Positions 8,443-21,400 of a stretch of DNA of 64,000 nucleotides are shown here, piece by piece. The DNA lies in NCBI RefSeq assembly GCF_035920365.1, contig NZ_CP109150.1, positions 5,952,001 to 6,016,000 of the forward strand. Direction: 5' to 3'. The notes under the pieces were generated by a model, which searched no databases, was not told where the DNA came from, and saw only the letters and a list, made by a program, of their open reading frames with translations. Every line of letters begins with the position of its first letter. Within the stretch, counting starts at the first letter, position 1. This DNA comes from Micromonospora sp. NBC_01740. Lineage in GTDB: Bacteria > Actinomycetota > Actinomycetes > Mycobacteriales > Micromonosporaceae. The position numbers and the translations under genes were made by a program.

Positions 8443-9490
8443 CACATTTCCTCCGTCAGTGCGATGTCGGACGCCAACCGCGACACGACCTCGTGGCCCT
8501 GGTCGCCGTTGGTCAGCACCACCATCCCGGAGCCGTCGGGCACCCGGCCGGCGGTGAGCGCCTGGTAGCCGGGGATGCGGCCCCGGTGGGTGAACTCCAC
8601 CCGTGTCCCGGCGGGCCCGTCGATGCGGTCCACCATGCAGCCGAGTCCGAAGACGCCGCCCGTTCCGGTGGTCAGTTGCGCCACCGCCAGCTCCCGGCTC
8701 AGCAGGGCCGGGTCGCCCCGGTACGCGAGGTGGATCTCCCTGACGAGCTGGGCCAGGTCGGTGGCGGTGGTCCAGAGGCCGGCCGCCGCCAGGTCCGTAC
8801 GCACCTGCCAGCCGCCCGGGAGCGGCTCGCCCCGCTCGTCGTGCCCGACGGCCACCGGCCGGCCGGACGTCTCCGGGAAGCTCTGGTCGAAGCTGCTGCC
8901 GGTCATCCCCGCCGGTCCGAAGACCAGCTCGGCCATCAGGTCGGCGAAGGGCGTCGCGGTGACGTCCTCCATGAGCTGCTGCACCACCACGAAGTGGCTG
9001 TTGCGCTCCACCGCCACCGCGTCGGGCGCGTCGAGCGCCCGGACCGGACCGGTGGGCACGCCCCGGCCGTGCAGCACGTCCGACAGGCTCGGCACGGGGC
9101 CGCCACGCGGGTGCCCGGTGCTGCCCGTCGGGGTCAGCCCGGCGACGTGGGAGAGCAGCTGCCGCAGGCTCACCGGTCGATCGGCCGGCAGCTGCCAGCC
9201 CTTCAGGTACGCGTTGACGTCCGTGTCGAGCTGGAGTTGCCCCCGCCCGAGAAGGACCAGCGCGCCCACCGCGGTGACCAGCTTGCTGACCGAGCCGACC
9301 TGGAAGATGGTCGCCGGGGTCACCGGGGCGTCGCCGCCGGCCGCGCGGTGCCCGGCGGCGCGGACCTCCACCACCTCGCCGTCGGCGAGCAGGGCCAGCG
9401 AGGCGCCGGGCACCCGGTGGGCGGCGAGCAGCGGCTCGACGGCCGGCAGCACCGGCACGGCCCGCGCCACCCCGGCGCGTACCGCCGGAT
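8442..9490 (-). other. Fused PBP/beta-lactamase-like terminal domain of NRPS B
   Basis: Residues about 7464-7808 match the class C beta-lactamase/DD-peptidase family. Ser7526-Val-Ser-Lys7529 is the SxxK acylation motif, and HRG near residue 7760 (THRGRIPGY) is the third-box HxG. The second box, normally YxN or YSG, reads Glu7621-Arg-Asn7623, so the usual catalytic Tyr is Glu. The domain directly follows the last PCP, where a thioesterase would sit. Free-standing PBP-type thioesterases such as SurE cyclise peptides in surugamide and desotamide pathways; I infer the same role here in cis. A hydrolytic or immunity role cannot be excluded. Confidence 0.8.
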
Positions 9491-12400
9491 CCGCCGCTTC
9501 GACGGACGCCGCCCCGGTCGGGGCGAGCGAGGCGGCCAGCTCGGCCAGGGTCCGGTCGAGCATCGCCGCCCGCAGCGTCAGCGGAACTCCGGCCTGCCGG
9601 GCCGCCGTGACCACCGGTACGACCAGCAGCGAGTGCCCGCCCAGGGCGAAGAAGCGGTCGTGCCGGCCCACCCGGTCGATCTGGAGGACCCCGGCCCAGA
9701 TGTCGGCGATCAGCTTTTCCAGCCCGGGGCGGGGCGGGGTGTGGTCGGCCGCCCCGGCCAGGTCCACCGGGGGCAGCGCCCGACGGTCGACCTTGCCGTT
9801 GGCGTTGAGCGGGATGGCCGGCACCGGGACGAAGACGCTCGGGACCAGTTGGCTGGGCAGCCACCGGGCACAGTGCGCGGCCAGGTCCGGCGCGTCGCCG
9901 ACGTGGTAGGCCACCAGGCGGGGTCCGCCGGCGCCCGTCGACTCGACGGTCACCACCGCGTCCCGCACGCCCGGATGCGCCACCAGCACCGCCCTTACCT
10001 CGCCGGGCTCCACCCGGTGCCCTCGGATCTTCACCTGGTCGTCGACCCGGCCGAGCAGGTCGAGCTGCCCGTCCGGCAGCCAGCGGCCCAGGTCGCCGGT
10101 CCGGTACAGCCGCCCGCCGTCCGCGGCGAACGGATCGGGCACGAACCGGTCGGCGGTCAGGTCCGGCCGGCCGGCGTAGCCCCGGGCGAGGCCGGGGCCG
10201 CCGAGGTGGACGTGCCCGACCACGCCCACCGGCACCGGTTGCAGGTCGGCGTCGAGGACGTACGTGCGCATCCCGGCCATCGGCCGGCCGATCGGCGCGA
10301 CGTCGCCCCGCAGCGGCCCGGTGACCGGGTACCGGCTGACGGCCACCGTCGCCTCCGTCGGCCCGTACTCGTTGAGCAGCACGCTGCCCGGCGCGAGCGC
10401 GTGCCAGCGGTCGCAGACCTGCCGGGTCAGCGCCTCGCCGCCCAGGACCAGCAGCGGGGTCAGGGCCGCCGCCTGCTCCGCGCCGAGCTGGCGGGTCAGC
10501 AGGTCGAGGTGGCCGGGGGTCAGCTTGACGAAGCTGAACGGGCCGGCGTCGGCCAGCCTCGGGCCCAGCTCGTCCAGCCCGGCTTCGGGCGGCAGCAGCC
10601 ACAGCCGCTGCCCGGTGACCAGCGGCGCCCAGATGCTGGTCACCACCATGTCGTACGCGACCGACGAGAAGAGCGCGGCGCCGCCGGTGCGGTCCCCGAT
10701 CAGCTCCTCGGCCGCCCAGCCGAGGTAGTTGGCGAGGCTGCCGTGGCTGATCTGCACGCCGTTCGGCCGGCCGGTCGAGCCGGAGGTGAAGATGACGTAC
10801 GCGAGGTGGTCCGGGTCGGGACGGCCGGGCGGCGGGTCGGCGGGCAGCGCGGCGATCCGCTCGGCGTCGCGGTCGAGCAGCACCAGCTCGACGCCGGTGA
10901 GCCGGTCGGCGTGGCCGGTCGAGGTCACCACCACCGTCGCCCCGGCGTCGGCGAGCATCGCGGCGACCCGCTCGGCCGGGTGCCCCGGGTCGATCGGCAG
11001 GTACGCGCCGCCGGCCCGCCACACCCCGAGCAGGGCGGCGACGAGGTCGGCGCCCCGGTCCAGCAGCACCCCGACGACCCGCTCCGGGCCGATCCCCGCC
11101 CCGCGCAGGTGGTGGCCGATGCGGTTGGCCGCCGTGTCCAGCTCGGCGTAGGTCGTACCGTCGACGGCCTCCGCGTCGGGGGTGGCGGCGGCCCGCGCCG
11201 CGACCCGGTCCGGGACGAGGTCGACGCATCCGGGCGCGGCCGAGGCGTTCCAGCCCACCAGCACGTCGTCGCGTTCCCCGGCGGGCAGGTACGCCGCCCG
11301 GGGGTCGCCGTCGGGGTCGGCCACCATGGCCTCCAGCACCAGCCGGTACATGCCGCCCAGCCGCGCGGCGTCGGCCCGGCCCATGGCGTGGCTGTCGGTG
11401 CTCAGTTCGAGCCGGCCGGCGCCCGCGGCGACGGCGAGCGCGAACTCGGAGGTGCTCGCGCCGATCCGCTCCACGGGCGCGGTGCGCCCGCCGTCGACCT
11501 CGGTGAAGTCGAGGTAGCTGAAGTAGACGTCGGTGAGGCCGGCGCCCCGGCCGGGGGTGCGGATGGCCGGCGCCGGGTAGCGGCGGTGCGGCCACAGGTC
11601 GGCCTCGCGGGCGTGCACCCGCTGGACGAGTTCCCGCCAACTGCCCGCCGTCCGGTCGTGCGGGAACGGCAGGGTGTTCAGCGACATGGCGTAGACCCGC
11701 TCGCTGCCCACCACGTCGGGACGCGTGTTGCAGACCAGCCCGCTGTAGAAGGCCGGCTCGTCGGTGAGCTGGCTGAGCACCTTCAGGTGCGCGGCGTGCA
11801 GCACCGCCTTGAGCGAGACCCGGGCCGCCGAGGCCAGGGCCCGCATCCGCGGCTCCAGGTCCGCGTAGGACACCACCTCGGTGTACGGCTCCCGGGTGGC
11901 CGGCGCGGGCGGCGCCCACGCGGCGGGGAGCAGGAACCTCGGGTGCCGCTCGACCACGTCCTGCCAGTACCGCTGGTCGGCCGCCGAGTCCAGGGCGCGC
12001 AGCTCGCCGGCGACGAAGTCGGCGAAGCGCACCCCGGGCGGGGCGGTGACGTCGGGTTCCGCGCCCGCCCGCCGCGCGTGGTACCGGTCCAGGATCTCCA
12101 TCACCAGGGCGTGCAGGCTCCAGCCCTCGATGATGACGTGGCAGATGGTGAGCACCAGCCGCCAGCTCCGGTCGGTCTCCAGGCACACGGTGAACCGCAG
12201 CAGCGGCGCCCGCTCGACGTCGAACAGCTCGGCGTACTCCTCGCCGACGAGCCGGCGCACCAGGGCCGTCCGGTCCGCCTCGGCGACCCCGCGCAGGTCG
12301 CGGGTGTGGACCGGCACGTCCACCGCGCGGTGCACGAGCTGCATCGGCACCGAGTAGCCGCTCGTGTCCACCGAGGTACGCAGCACGTCGTGCCGGGCCA

Positions 12401-15400
12401 CCACCTCGGCGACGGCGGTCCGCAGCGTCGCCAGGTCGAACGGCTCGTCGTCGGGGATCAGGAACGAGACGACGTTGTGGTAGTGGTTCTGGCCGTTGTC
12501 GGCCAGCATCTCCAGCAGCATCCCCAGCTGCACCCGCGACAGCGGGTACGCGTCGTCCAGCCCGGCCGGCAGCAGCGGCAGGTCGGCGGGGGCGACCAGC
12601 TCGAAGGGCTCGACGGGGCGGTCGGTCGGCGCCGGCGCGTCCCGGCTCGCCAGCACCTCGCCGAGCGCCCGGACGCTCGGGTGCCGGAAGATGTCCGCGA
12701 CCGTCACGTCCAGCCCGGCCGCGCGCATCGTCCCGGCCAGCACCAGCGCCGTGATGGAGTGCCCGCCGAGGTCGAAGAAGCCGTCGGTGACGCCGACCGC
12801 CGGCAGGCCCAGCACCTCGGCCCAGACGGCGGCCACGCGCTCCTCCAGCGGACCGGCCGGGGCGACGAAGTCCCGGCCCGCCAGCGTCGCGCCGGTGGGG
12901 GCGGGCAGCGCCCGCCGGTCCAGCTTGCCGCTGTTGTTGCGCGGCAACTGCTCCAGCAGCACGAACGCCGACGGGACCATGTACTCCGGCAGGCTGCGCC
13001 CCAGCCGCTCGCGCAGCGCGGCGACCTGCGGCGGCTCCCCGTCGCCGGCCACCAGGTACGCGGTCAGCCGGGGGTCGGCCGGGTCGTCCGCGCGCAGCAC
13101 GACGACCGCCTCCGCGACACCGGGCAGCGCGGTCAGCGCCGCCTCGATCTCGCCCGGCTCGATCCGGTAACCCCGCAGCTTCACCTGGTCGTCGAGGCGG
13201 CCGAGGAACTCCACGCTGCCGTCGGGCAGCCGGGTGGCCAGGTCGCCGGTGCGGTACATCCGGCTGCCGGCCGGGCCGTACGGGTCGGGCAGGAACCGCC
13301 GGGCGGTCAGGTCGGGCTGGTTGAGGTAGCCGCGGGCCACCCCGTGCCCGGCCAGGTACACCTCGCCGGGCACGCCGATGGGCGCCGGGTGGCCGTACTG
13401 GTCGAGCACGTACATCCGCACGCCGGACAGCGGCCGGCCGATGCGGCTGCCCACGCCGGGCGCCAGGTCGGCCCGGGTGATCCGGTGGTAGGTGGAGTAG
13501 ACGGTGGTCTCGGTGATCCCGTACATGTTGACCAGCGCGGTGCGGGCCAGCCCGAGGCGGGACGCCCACGGGGCGAGGTCGGCGAAGTCGAGCTTCTCCC
13601 CCGCGATGACCACCGCCCGCAGCGACAGCTCCCGGATTCCGGGGGCGTCCTCGGCGGCGAGCCGGACCAGCCCGCGCAGCGCCGTCGGGGTCTGCGCCAG
13701 CATGGTGACCCGCTGCGTCACCAGCAGGTCCAGCAGGTCCTGCGGCACGCGGGCCACCTCGCGGGGCACCACCACCAGCCGGCTGCCGTGCAGCAGCGCC
13801 CCCCACAGCTCCCAGACGGAGACGTCGAAGGCGTACGAGTGGAACAGCGCCCACACGTCGGTCTCGTCCACCGCGTAGTGCTCCTGCGCGGCGTCGAGCA
13901 GGCGCAGCACGTTGGCGTCGCTCACGCAGACGCCCTTGGGCCGACCGGTCGAGCCGGAGGTGTAGATGACGTAGACGAGGTCGTCGGGGTCGCGGGCGAT
14001 CCCCGGATCGGTCTCCGGGTGCCCGGCCAGGTCGCCGGAGTCCAGCAGCACCCGCCGCCCGTCGAAGCCGGCGAGCACCTCCGCCTGCGCGGAGGTCGTC
14101 ACCACGGTCCGTGCCCCGGCGTCGGCCAGCATGTAGCCGATCCGCTCGGCGGGCTGGGCCGGGTCCAGCGGCAGGTACGCCGCGCCGGCCTTGAGCACGC
14201 CGAGCAGCGCGGGCACCAGGTCCGCGTCCCGGTCGAGGCAGACCCCGACGACGGTCTCCCGGCCGGAGCCGGCCGCGCGCAGGTGGTGCGCCAGCCGGTT
14301 GGCGGCGGCGTCGACCTGGGCGTACGTCAGCTCGACGGCGCCGGCCACCACGGCCACCGCCTGCGGATCGCGGGCCAGCTGGGCCTGGAACAGCTCGACC
14401 ATGGTGCCCGTGACCGGCTCGTCGGCGCCGGTGTCGGTGACGCCGAGCAGCCGGTCGCGTTCACCCCCGGGCACGCAGACGGCCTGGCAGTCGCCGTGGG
14501 GGTCGGCGACCATCGCCTCCAGCACCGCCCGGTACATGCCGGCGATCCGGTCCAGGTTGGCCTGGCTGACCAGCCCCGCCCGCGCGGAGAGCGCGTAGCG
14601 GCCCCGTTGGGCGAAGCAGGAGAGGTCGAACTCGGTGGCGCCCTCGCCGGCGGCGCCGGTGACCACCGGGCCGGATCCGTCGCCGCCCTGCGTCGCGCGG
14701 GTGAAGTCCTGGTAGTTGAACAGGACGTGCAGCAGCCGGTGGCCGGCCTCGCGCTGCATCTCGGCCAGCGGGAACCGCCGGTGCGGCCAGAGCGCGACCT
14801 CCCGGTCGAACACCGCGGCGACGAGGTCGCGCCAGGTGCGGGCGGACCGGTCGTACGGGAACGGCACGGTGTTGAGGTACATGCCGTGCACCTCGTCGGC
14901 GCCGAGCACCTCGGGCCGGGCGTCGCAGACGAGGCCGGCGTGGAAGCCCGGCTCGCCGGTGAGCTGGCTGAGCACCTTCAGGTGCGCGGCGTGCAGCACC
15001 GCCTTCACCGACACGTCGGTGTCGCGGGCCAGGGCGCGCAGCGCCTCGTCCAGGTCGGCGAAGTCGACCGTGGCGTCCACCGTGGCGTCCGGCGCGTCCG
15101 GCTCGCCCCAGCCGGCGGGCAGGGTGAACGGGGCACGCCCGTCCCACACCGACCGCCAGTGCTCCCGGTCGGCGGTCGACTCCAGCGCGGCGATCTCGGC
15201 GGCGATGAAGTCGGCGTAGCGCACGGTCGGCACGTCGGCCGACGCCGGGGTGCGGCCGTCGGCCAGCTCGGCGTAGCGGTCGAGCACCTCGGTGACCAGC
15301 CGCGCGCTGCTCCAGCCCTCGGTGACGGTGTGGGAGATGGTGAAGGTGAACCACCAGCTCTCGTCGCTGTCCACGTGCGCGGTGACCCGCAGCAGCGGCG

Positions 15401-18400
15401 CGGTGGCGACGTCGAACGGGCGGCCCCGCTCGGCGGCGATGAACTCCGCGAAGAGCGCGGCGTGCCGCTCGGCCGGGACGCCCCGGCCGTCCTCGACGCG
15501 CACGTCGGGTTCGGCGTGGGCGTGCACGAGCTGCATCGGCACCGAGTAGCCGACCAGGTCGAACGACGTGCGCAGGATCTCGTGCCGGGCCACCACGGCG
15601 CGGACCGCGCCGCGCAGCGCCCCGGCGTCGAACGGCCGCCCGTCGCGGACCTGGTGGGCCAGGACGCTGTGGTAGACCGCGCGGTCGCCGCTGACGGCCG
15701 ACTCCACCAGCATGCCGAGCTGGGTGCGCGACGCCGGGTAGGCGTCGACCAGGCCGCCGGGCAGCCTGGCCCGGTCGGCGGCGCCGATCAGCGCGTACGG
15801 GGCGACCGGGCGGAACTCGTCGGTGTCGGCGTCGGTCAGCGCGGCGGCCAGCCGGCGGACGGTCCGGTGCGCGAAGACGTCCCGCACGCTGGTGGGGTGC
15901 CCGGCGGCGCGCAGCGTGCCGACGAGGGTGACCGCGAGCATCGAGTCGCCGCCGAGGTCGAAGAAGCTGTCGGTGACGCCGACGCGGGCCACGCCGAGCA
16001 CCCGCGCCCAGATCCCGGCGATCTCCTCCTCCACGTCGCCGGTCGGGGCCTGGTAGTCCCCGGTCGCGTACGCGCCGGCCTCGGGGGCCGGGAGCTGGCG
16101 CCGGTCGACCTTGCCGTTCGGGTCCTTGGGGATGGCGTCGAGGGTGACGTAGGCGGCCGGCACCATCGCCTCGGGCAGCGCGGCGAGCAGCCGCTCCCGC
16201 AGCCCGGACGGGGTCGGTGCGTCGCCGGGGGTCGGCAGCACGTACCCGACGAGGGTGCGGCGGCCGTCGTGCTCGCGTACGGCGGCGACGGCGTCGGCCA
16301 CGCCGGGGCAGCCGCGCAGGGCCGTCTCGATCTCCCCCAGTTCGATGCGTACGCCGTGCAGCTTCACCTGCGAGTCGAGCCGACCCAGGAAGTCGACGGT
16401 GCCGTCGGGCCGCCACGCCGCCGCGTCCCCGGTGCGGTACAGCCGCGCCCCGGGCGGGCCGTACGGGTCCGGCACGAACCTCTCGGCGGTCAGCCCCGGC
16501 CGGCCCAGGTAGCCCCGGGCCAGCCCCGTCCCGCCGATGCACAGCTCGCCGGGCACGCCCAGCGGCACGGGGTCCAGCCGCTCGTCGAGGACGTACAGCC
16601 GCAGGTTCGGGTGCGGGGTGCCGAGCGGCACCCGGGACAGCCCGGCCAGGGCGTCGGTGGTGCACTGCCAGCTGCTCACGTCGACGGTGGCCTCGGCCGG
16701 GCCGTACGTGTTGTGCAGCTCGCAGCCGGGCAGCGCGGCCAGGAACGCCCGCGCCACGTCGACGCCGATCTCCTCGCCGCCCACCGCCACCGACCGCAGC
16801 GACCGGCAGCCGGCCAGCCCCTCGGCCAGCAGCGCCGGCAGCATCGACGGCACGAAGTGGACGGTGGTGACGCCCTCGCGGGCCATCAGCTCGCACAGGT
16901 ACGCGGGGTCGCGGTGCCCGCCGGGGCGGGCCACCACGATCCGGGCGCCCGCCGACAGGGCCGCGTAGACCTCGCCCGGGGAGACGTCGAAGCCGATCTC
17001 GGTCTTCTGGAGCACGACGGCGTCGCCGTCCAGCCGGTAGACCTGCGCGCCGACGTGCCCGGTCCTGTTGACCAGGGCCCGGTGCGACAGCAGCGAGCCC
17101 TTGGGGCGGCCGGTGGAACCGGAGGTGTAGATGACGACGCTGCCGTTGTCGGGGTCGGTGAGCGGCTCCGGGTCGGTCGGCGGGCGGTCGGCCCAGGCGT
17201 CCGGCTCGTCGAGCAGCACCACCGTGGCGTCGACCGGCGGCAGTTGCGCCCGCAGCTCGGCGGTGGTGAGCAGCACCGGGGCCGCCGCGTCGGCCAGCAT
17301 GAACGCCAACCGCTCCGCCGGGTACGACGGGTCCAGGGGCAGGTACACCCCACCCGCCTTGTGTACCGCCAGCATCCCCACGACCTGCTCCACCGACCGG
17401 TGCGCACACACCCCGACCAGCGCCTCCGGCCCCACCCCCAGCTCCCGCAGGTGGTGCGCCAACCGGTTCGCCCGGCCGTTGAGCTGCCCGTACGAGAACG
17501 ACACGCCCTCGGCCGTGATCGCCACCGCGTCCGGCCGCCGCGCCGCCTGCGCCTCGAACGCCGCCGGCACGTACCCGCCGACCTCGACGGTCCGGCCCGG
17601 GGCGAACCGGGCGATCTCCTCGCGCTCCCCGGCCGGCAGGCGCGGCGCCGCCGCGTCCCCGTCCGGGTCGGTCACCATCGCCGTCAGCACCTCGCGGAAC
17701 ATCGCCCCGATCCGCACCAGGGCGGCCGGGTCGGCGGTCCGGCTGTCGCTGACCAGGCGGACGGTGCCGCCGCCCGCCCCGACCGACAGGCCGAACTCGG
17801 TGGCCCCGGGCCCGCCGACCTCGACGAGGTCCGTGCCGGCGCCCGGCGCCCCGGCCGCCGCGCCGCCGTCCTGCCGGGTCTCCACGTAGCCGAAGACGAC
17901 GTCGATCGGCCGGGACCCGGCGTCGGCCAGCCGCGCCACGGCCGGCAGCGGGTAGCGCCGGTGCGGCCACAGCTCCACCTCGCGGTCGAAGACCGACCGC
18001 ACCAGCTCCCGCCACGTCCCCGCCGAGCGGGCGTGCGGGAACGGCAGCACGTTGATGTACATCCCGTGCACCCGCTCCGCGCCCCGCACCTCCGGCCGCG
18101 CGTCGCACACCAGGCCCGTGTAGAAGGCGGACCCGCTGGTGAGCTGGCTCATCACCTTCAGGTGCGCGGCGTGCAGCACCGCCTTGACCGAGGTGTTGGT
18201 GTCGCTGGCGAGGCGTCGGAGCGCCGCGTCCAGGTCGTTGACGTCCACCGTGTACCGGCAGACCGCCGCCGCGCCGGACCGGTCGCCGAAGGCGTCCGGG
18301 AGGGTCAGCTTCGGCCGCCCGGTCACCACCGCCCGCCAGTGCTCGGCGGTCTCCGGCGAGCGCAGCGCCGCCAGCTCCCCGGCGACGTGGTCGGCGTACC

Positions 18401-21400
18401 GGACGGCGGGGGGCTCGTCCTGTTTCGGCGCCCCGCCGCGGCTGCGCCGGGCGTACTCGCCGAGCAGCTCGGCGAGCAGGGCGTTGAGGTCCCAGCCGCC
18501 GGTCACCAGGTGACTCACGGCGAGGGTCAGCCACCAGGCGCCGGCGTCGTCGGCGTGCGCGGCGACCCGCAGCAGCGCGGCGGCCGAGTCCAGGTCGAAG
18601 GGGGTACGCCGCTCGGCGGCCAGGTGCTCCTCGTGATCAGCGGCCGGGTGCACGGCGACCGGCACGGCGACGCTCGCGCGCACCAGCTGCATCGGCACCG
18701 AGTAGCCCGTCAGGTCGACCGAGGTGCGCAGCGTCTCGTGCCGGGCGACCAGCGCGTCGACCGTCGCCTGGAGCGCGCGGGCGTCGAACGGCCGCCCGTC
18801 GTCGACCCGGATCGACTGCACGATGTGGTACAGCGACCTCTCGGGGTCCTTCTGGATCTCCACGGCCATGCCGACCTGCGCCTGCGTCGCCGGGTACGCG
18901 TCGACCAGGCCGCCGGGCAGCCTGGCCCGGTCGGCGGCGTCGATCAGCGCGTACGGCTCGACGGGGCGAAAGGCCCCCTCCTTGGGGGTGTCGGCCTCGG
19001 CGAGCGCGGTGACCAGACGGCGGATCGTGCGGTGCGCGAAGATGTCCCGCACGGTGACGTCGTGGCCGGCCGCGCGCAGCGACCCGACCAGGGTCACCGC
19101 CGTCATCGAGTCACCGCCCAGGTCGAAGAAGCTCTCGGTCACGCTGACCCGGTCGAGGTCGAGCACCCAGGACCAGACGCCGGCCATCGCCGACTCCACC
19201 GGGCCGTTGGGCCGCTCGTAGCGGCCCCGGGCGTAGGACCGCGCGTCCGGCGCCGGCAGTTGCCGCCGGTCGACCTTGCCGTGCGGGTCCACGGGAACGG
19301 CGTCGATCGTGACGTACGCGGCCGGCACCGTCGCCTCGGGCAGCTCGGCCAGCAGCCGTTCGCGCAGCTCACCGGGGGTGGGCGCGGGCCCGCCGTCGGT
19401 GACGAGGTAGCCGACCAGGGTGCGCCGGCCGTCCTGCTCCCGGACCGCGGCGACCGCGTCGGTCACCCCGGGGCAGCCGCGCAGGGCCGTCTCGATCTCC
19501 CCCAGCTCGATGCGTACGCCGTGCAGCTTCACCTGCGAGTCGATGCGCCCCAGGAAGTCGACGGTCCCGTCGGGCCGCCACGCCGCCGCGTCCCCGGTGC
19601 GGTACAGCCGCGACCCGGGCGCGCCGTACGGGTCCGGCACGAACCGCTGCGCGGTCGTTCCCGGCGCCCCGAGGTAGCCCCGGGCCAGCGCAATCCCGCC
19701 GATGCACAGCTCGCCGCGCACCCCGACCGGCACCGGTTGCAGGTGCTCGTCGAGCACCCGGACGGTGAGGTTGGTGAACGGGGTGCCGAGCGGCACCCGG
19801 GACAGTCCGGCCAGGGCGTCGGTGGTGCAGAGCCAGCTCGTGACGTCGACCGTGGTCTCAGCCGGGCCGTACGTGTTGTGCAGCTCGCAGCCGGGCAGCG
19901 CGGCCAGGAACGCCCGCGCCACGTCGACGGCGATCTCCTCGCCGCCGACGGCCACCGACCGCAGCGACCGGCAGCCGCCGATCCCCTCGGCCAGCAGCGC
20001 GGACAGCATGCTCGGCACCAGCTCGACGGCGGTGACGCCCTCGCGGACGATCAGCTCCCGCAGGTACGCGGGGTCGCGGTGCCCACCGGGGCGGGCCACC
20101 ACGATCCGGGCGCCCGCCGACAGGGCCGCGTAGACCTCGGCCGGGGAGACGTCGAAGCCGATCTCGGTCTTCTGGAGCAGCACCGCTTCTTCGTCGAGGC
20201 GGTTGATCCGCCGGCCGGCGTACGCGGAGCGGTTGACCAGCGCCCGGTGCGGCACGAGGACGCCCTTGGGCTGGCCGGTCGAGCCGGAGGTGTAGATGAC
20301 GTAGCAGCCACTGTCGGCGTGGGTGACCGGCTCGGGGTCGGTGGCCGGCTGGCCCGCCCAGGCGTCCGGCTCGTCGAGCAGCACGGTGGCCGCCTCGGCC
20401 GCCGGGAGCTGACCGCGCAGCTCGGCGGTGGTGAGCAGCACCGGGGCCGCCGCGTCAGCCAGCATGAACGCCAGCCGCTCCGCCGGGTACGACGGATCCA
20501 ACGGCAGGTACACCCCACCCGCCTTGTGCACCGCCAGCATCCCCACGACCTGCTCCACCGACCGGTGGGCGCACACCCCGACGAGGACCTCCGGCCCCAC
20601 CCCCAGCTCCCGCAGGTGGTGCGCCAACCGGTTCGCCCGGGCGTTCAGGTCCCGGTAGCTGACGCGGGTGCCGTCGCAGGTGATCGCCACCGCGTCCGGC
20701 CGCCGCGCCGCCTGCGCCTCGAACGCCGCCGGGGCGTACCCGCCGACCTCGGCGGTGCCGCCGGACGACCAGCCCTCGACCTCGTCGCGTTCGGCCGCCG
20801 GAAGGCGGACGGCGACCGCGTCGCCCTCGGGGTCGGCCACCATCGCCGCCAGCACCTCGCGGAACATCGCCCCCACCCGGGCCAGCGCGGCGGGACCGAA
20901 GGCGTGGCTGTCGCCGACCAGGTCGAGGAAGCCGCCGGCGGCGGTCACCTGGAGGGCGAACTCGGTGCCGCCCTCCCCGGCGATGGCCTCGAAGTCGACG
21001 GACTCGTCGGCGACCGCCCCGGCCCGGCGGAATTCGGTGTAGTCGAAGACGACGTCGATCGGGCGGGACCCGGCGCCGGCCATCCGCTGCACCGCCGGCA
21101 GGGGGTACCGCCGGTGCGGCCACAGCTCCACCTCGCGGTCGAAGACCGACCGCACCAGCTCGCGCCACGTGCCGGCACCCCGGGCGTGCGCGAACGGCAG
21201 CACGTTGATGTACATGCCGTGCACCCGCTCGGCGCCCCGCACCTCGGGCCGCGCGTCGCACACCAGGCCCGTGTAGAACCGCCCCTGGTCGGTGAGCTGG
21301 CTCATCACCTTCAGGTGCGCGGCGTGCAGCACCGACTTGGGCGACACGTCGAGGGTCGACGCCAGCGCGCGCAGCTTCGGCTCCAGGTCCTGGTAGCTGA

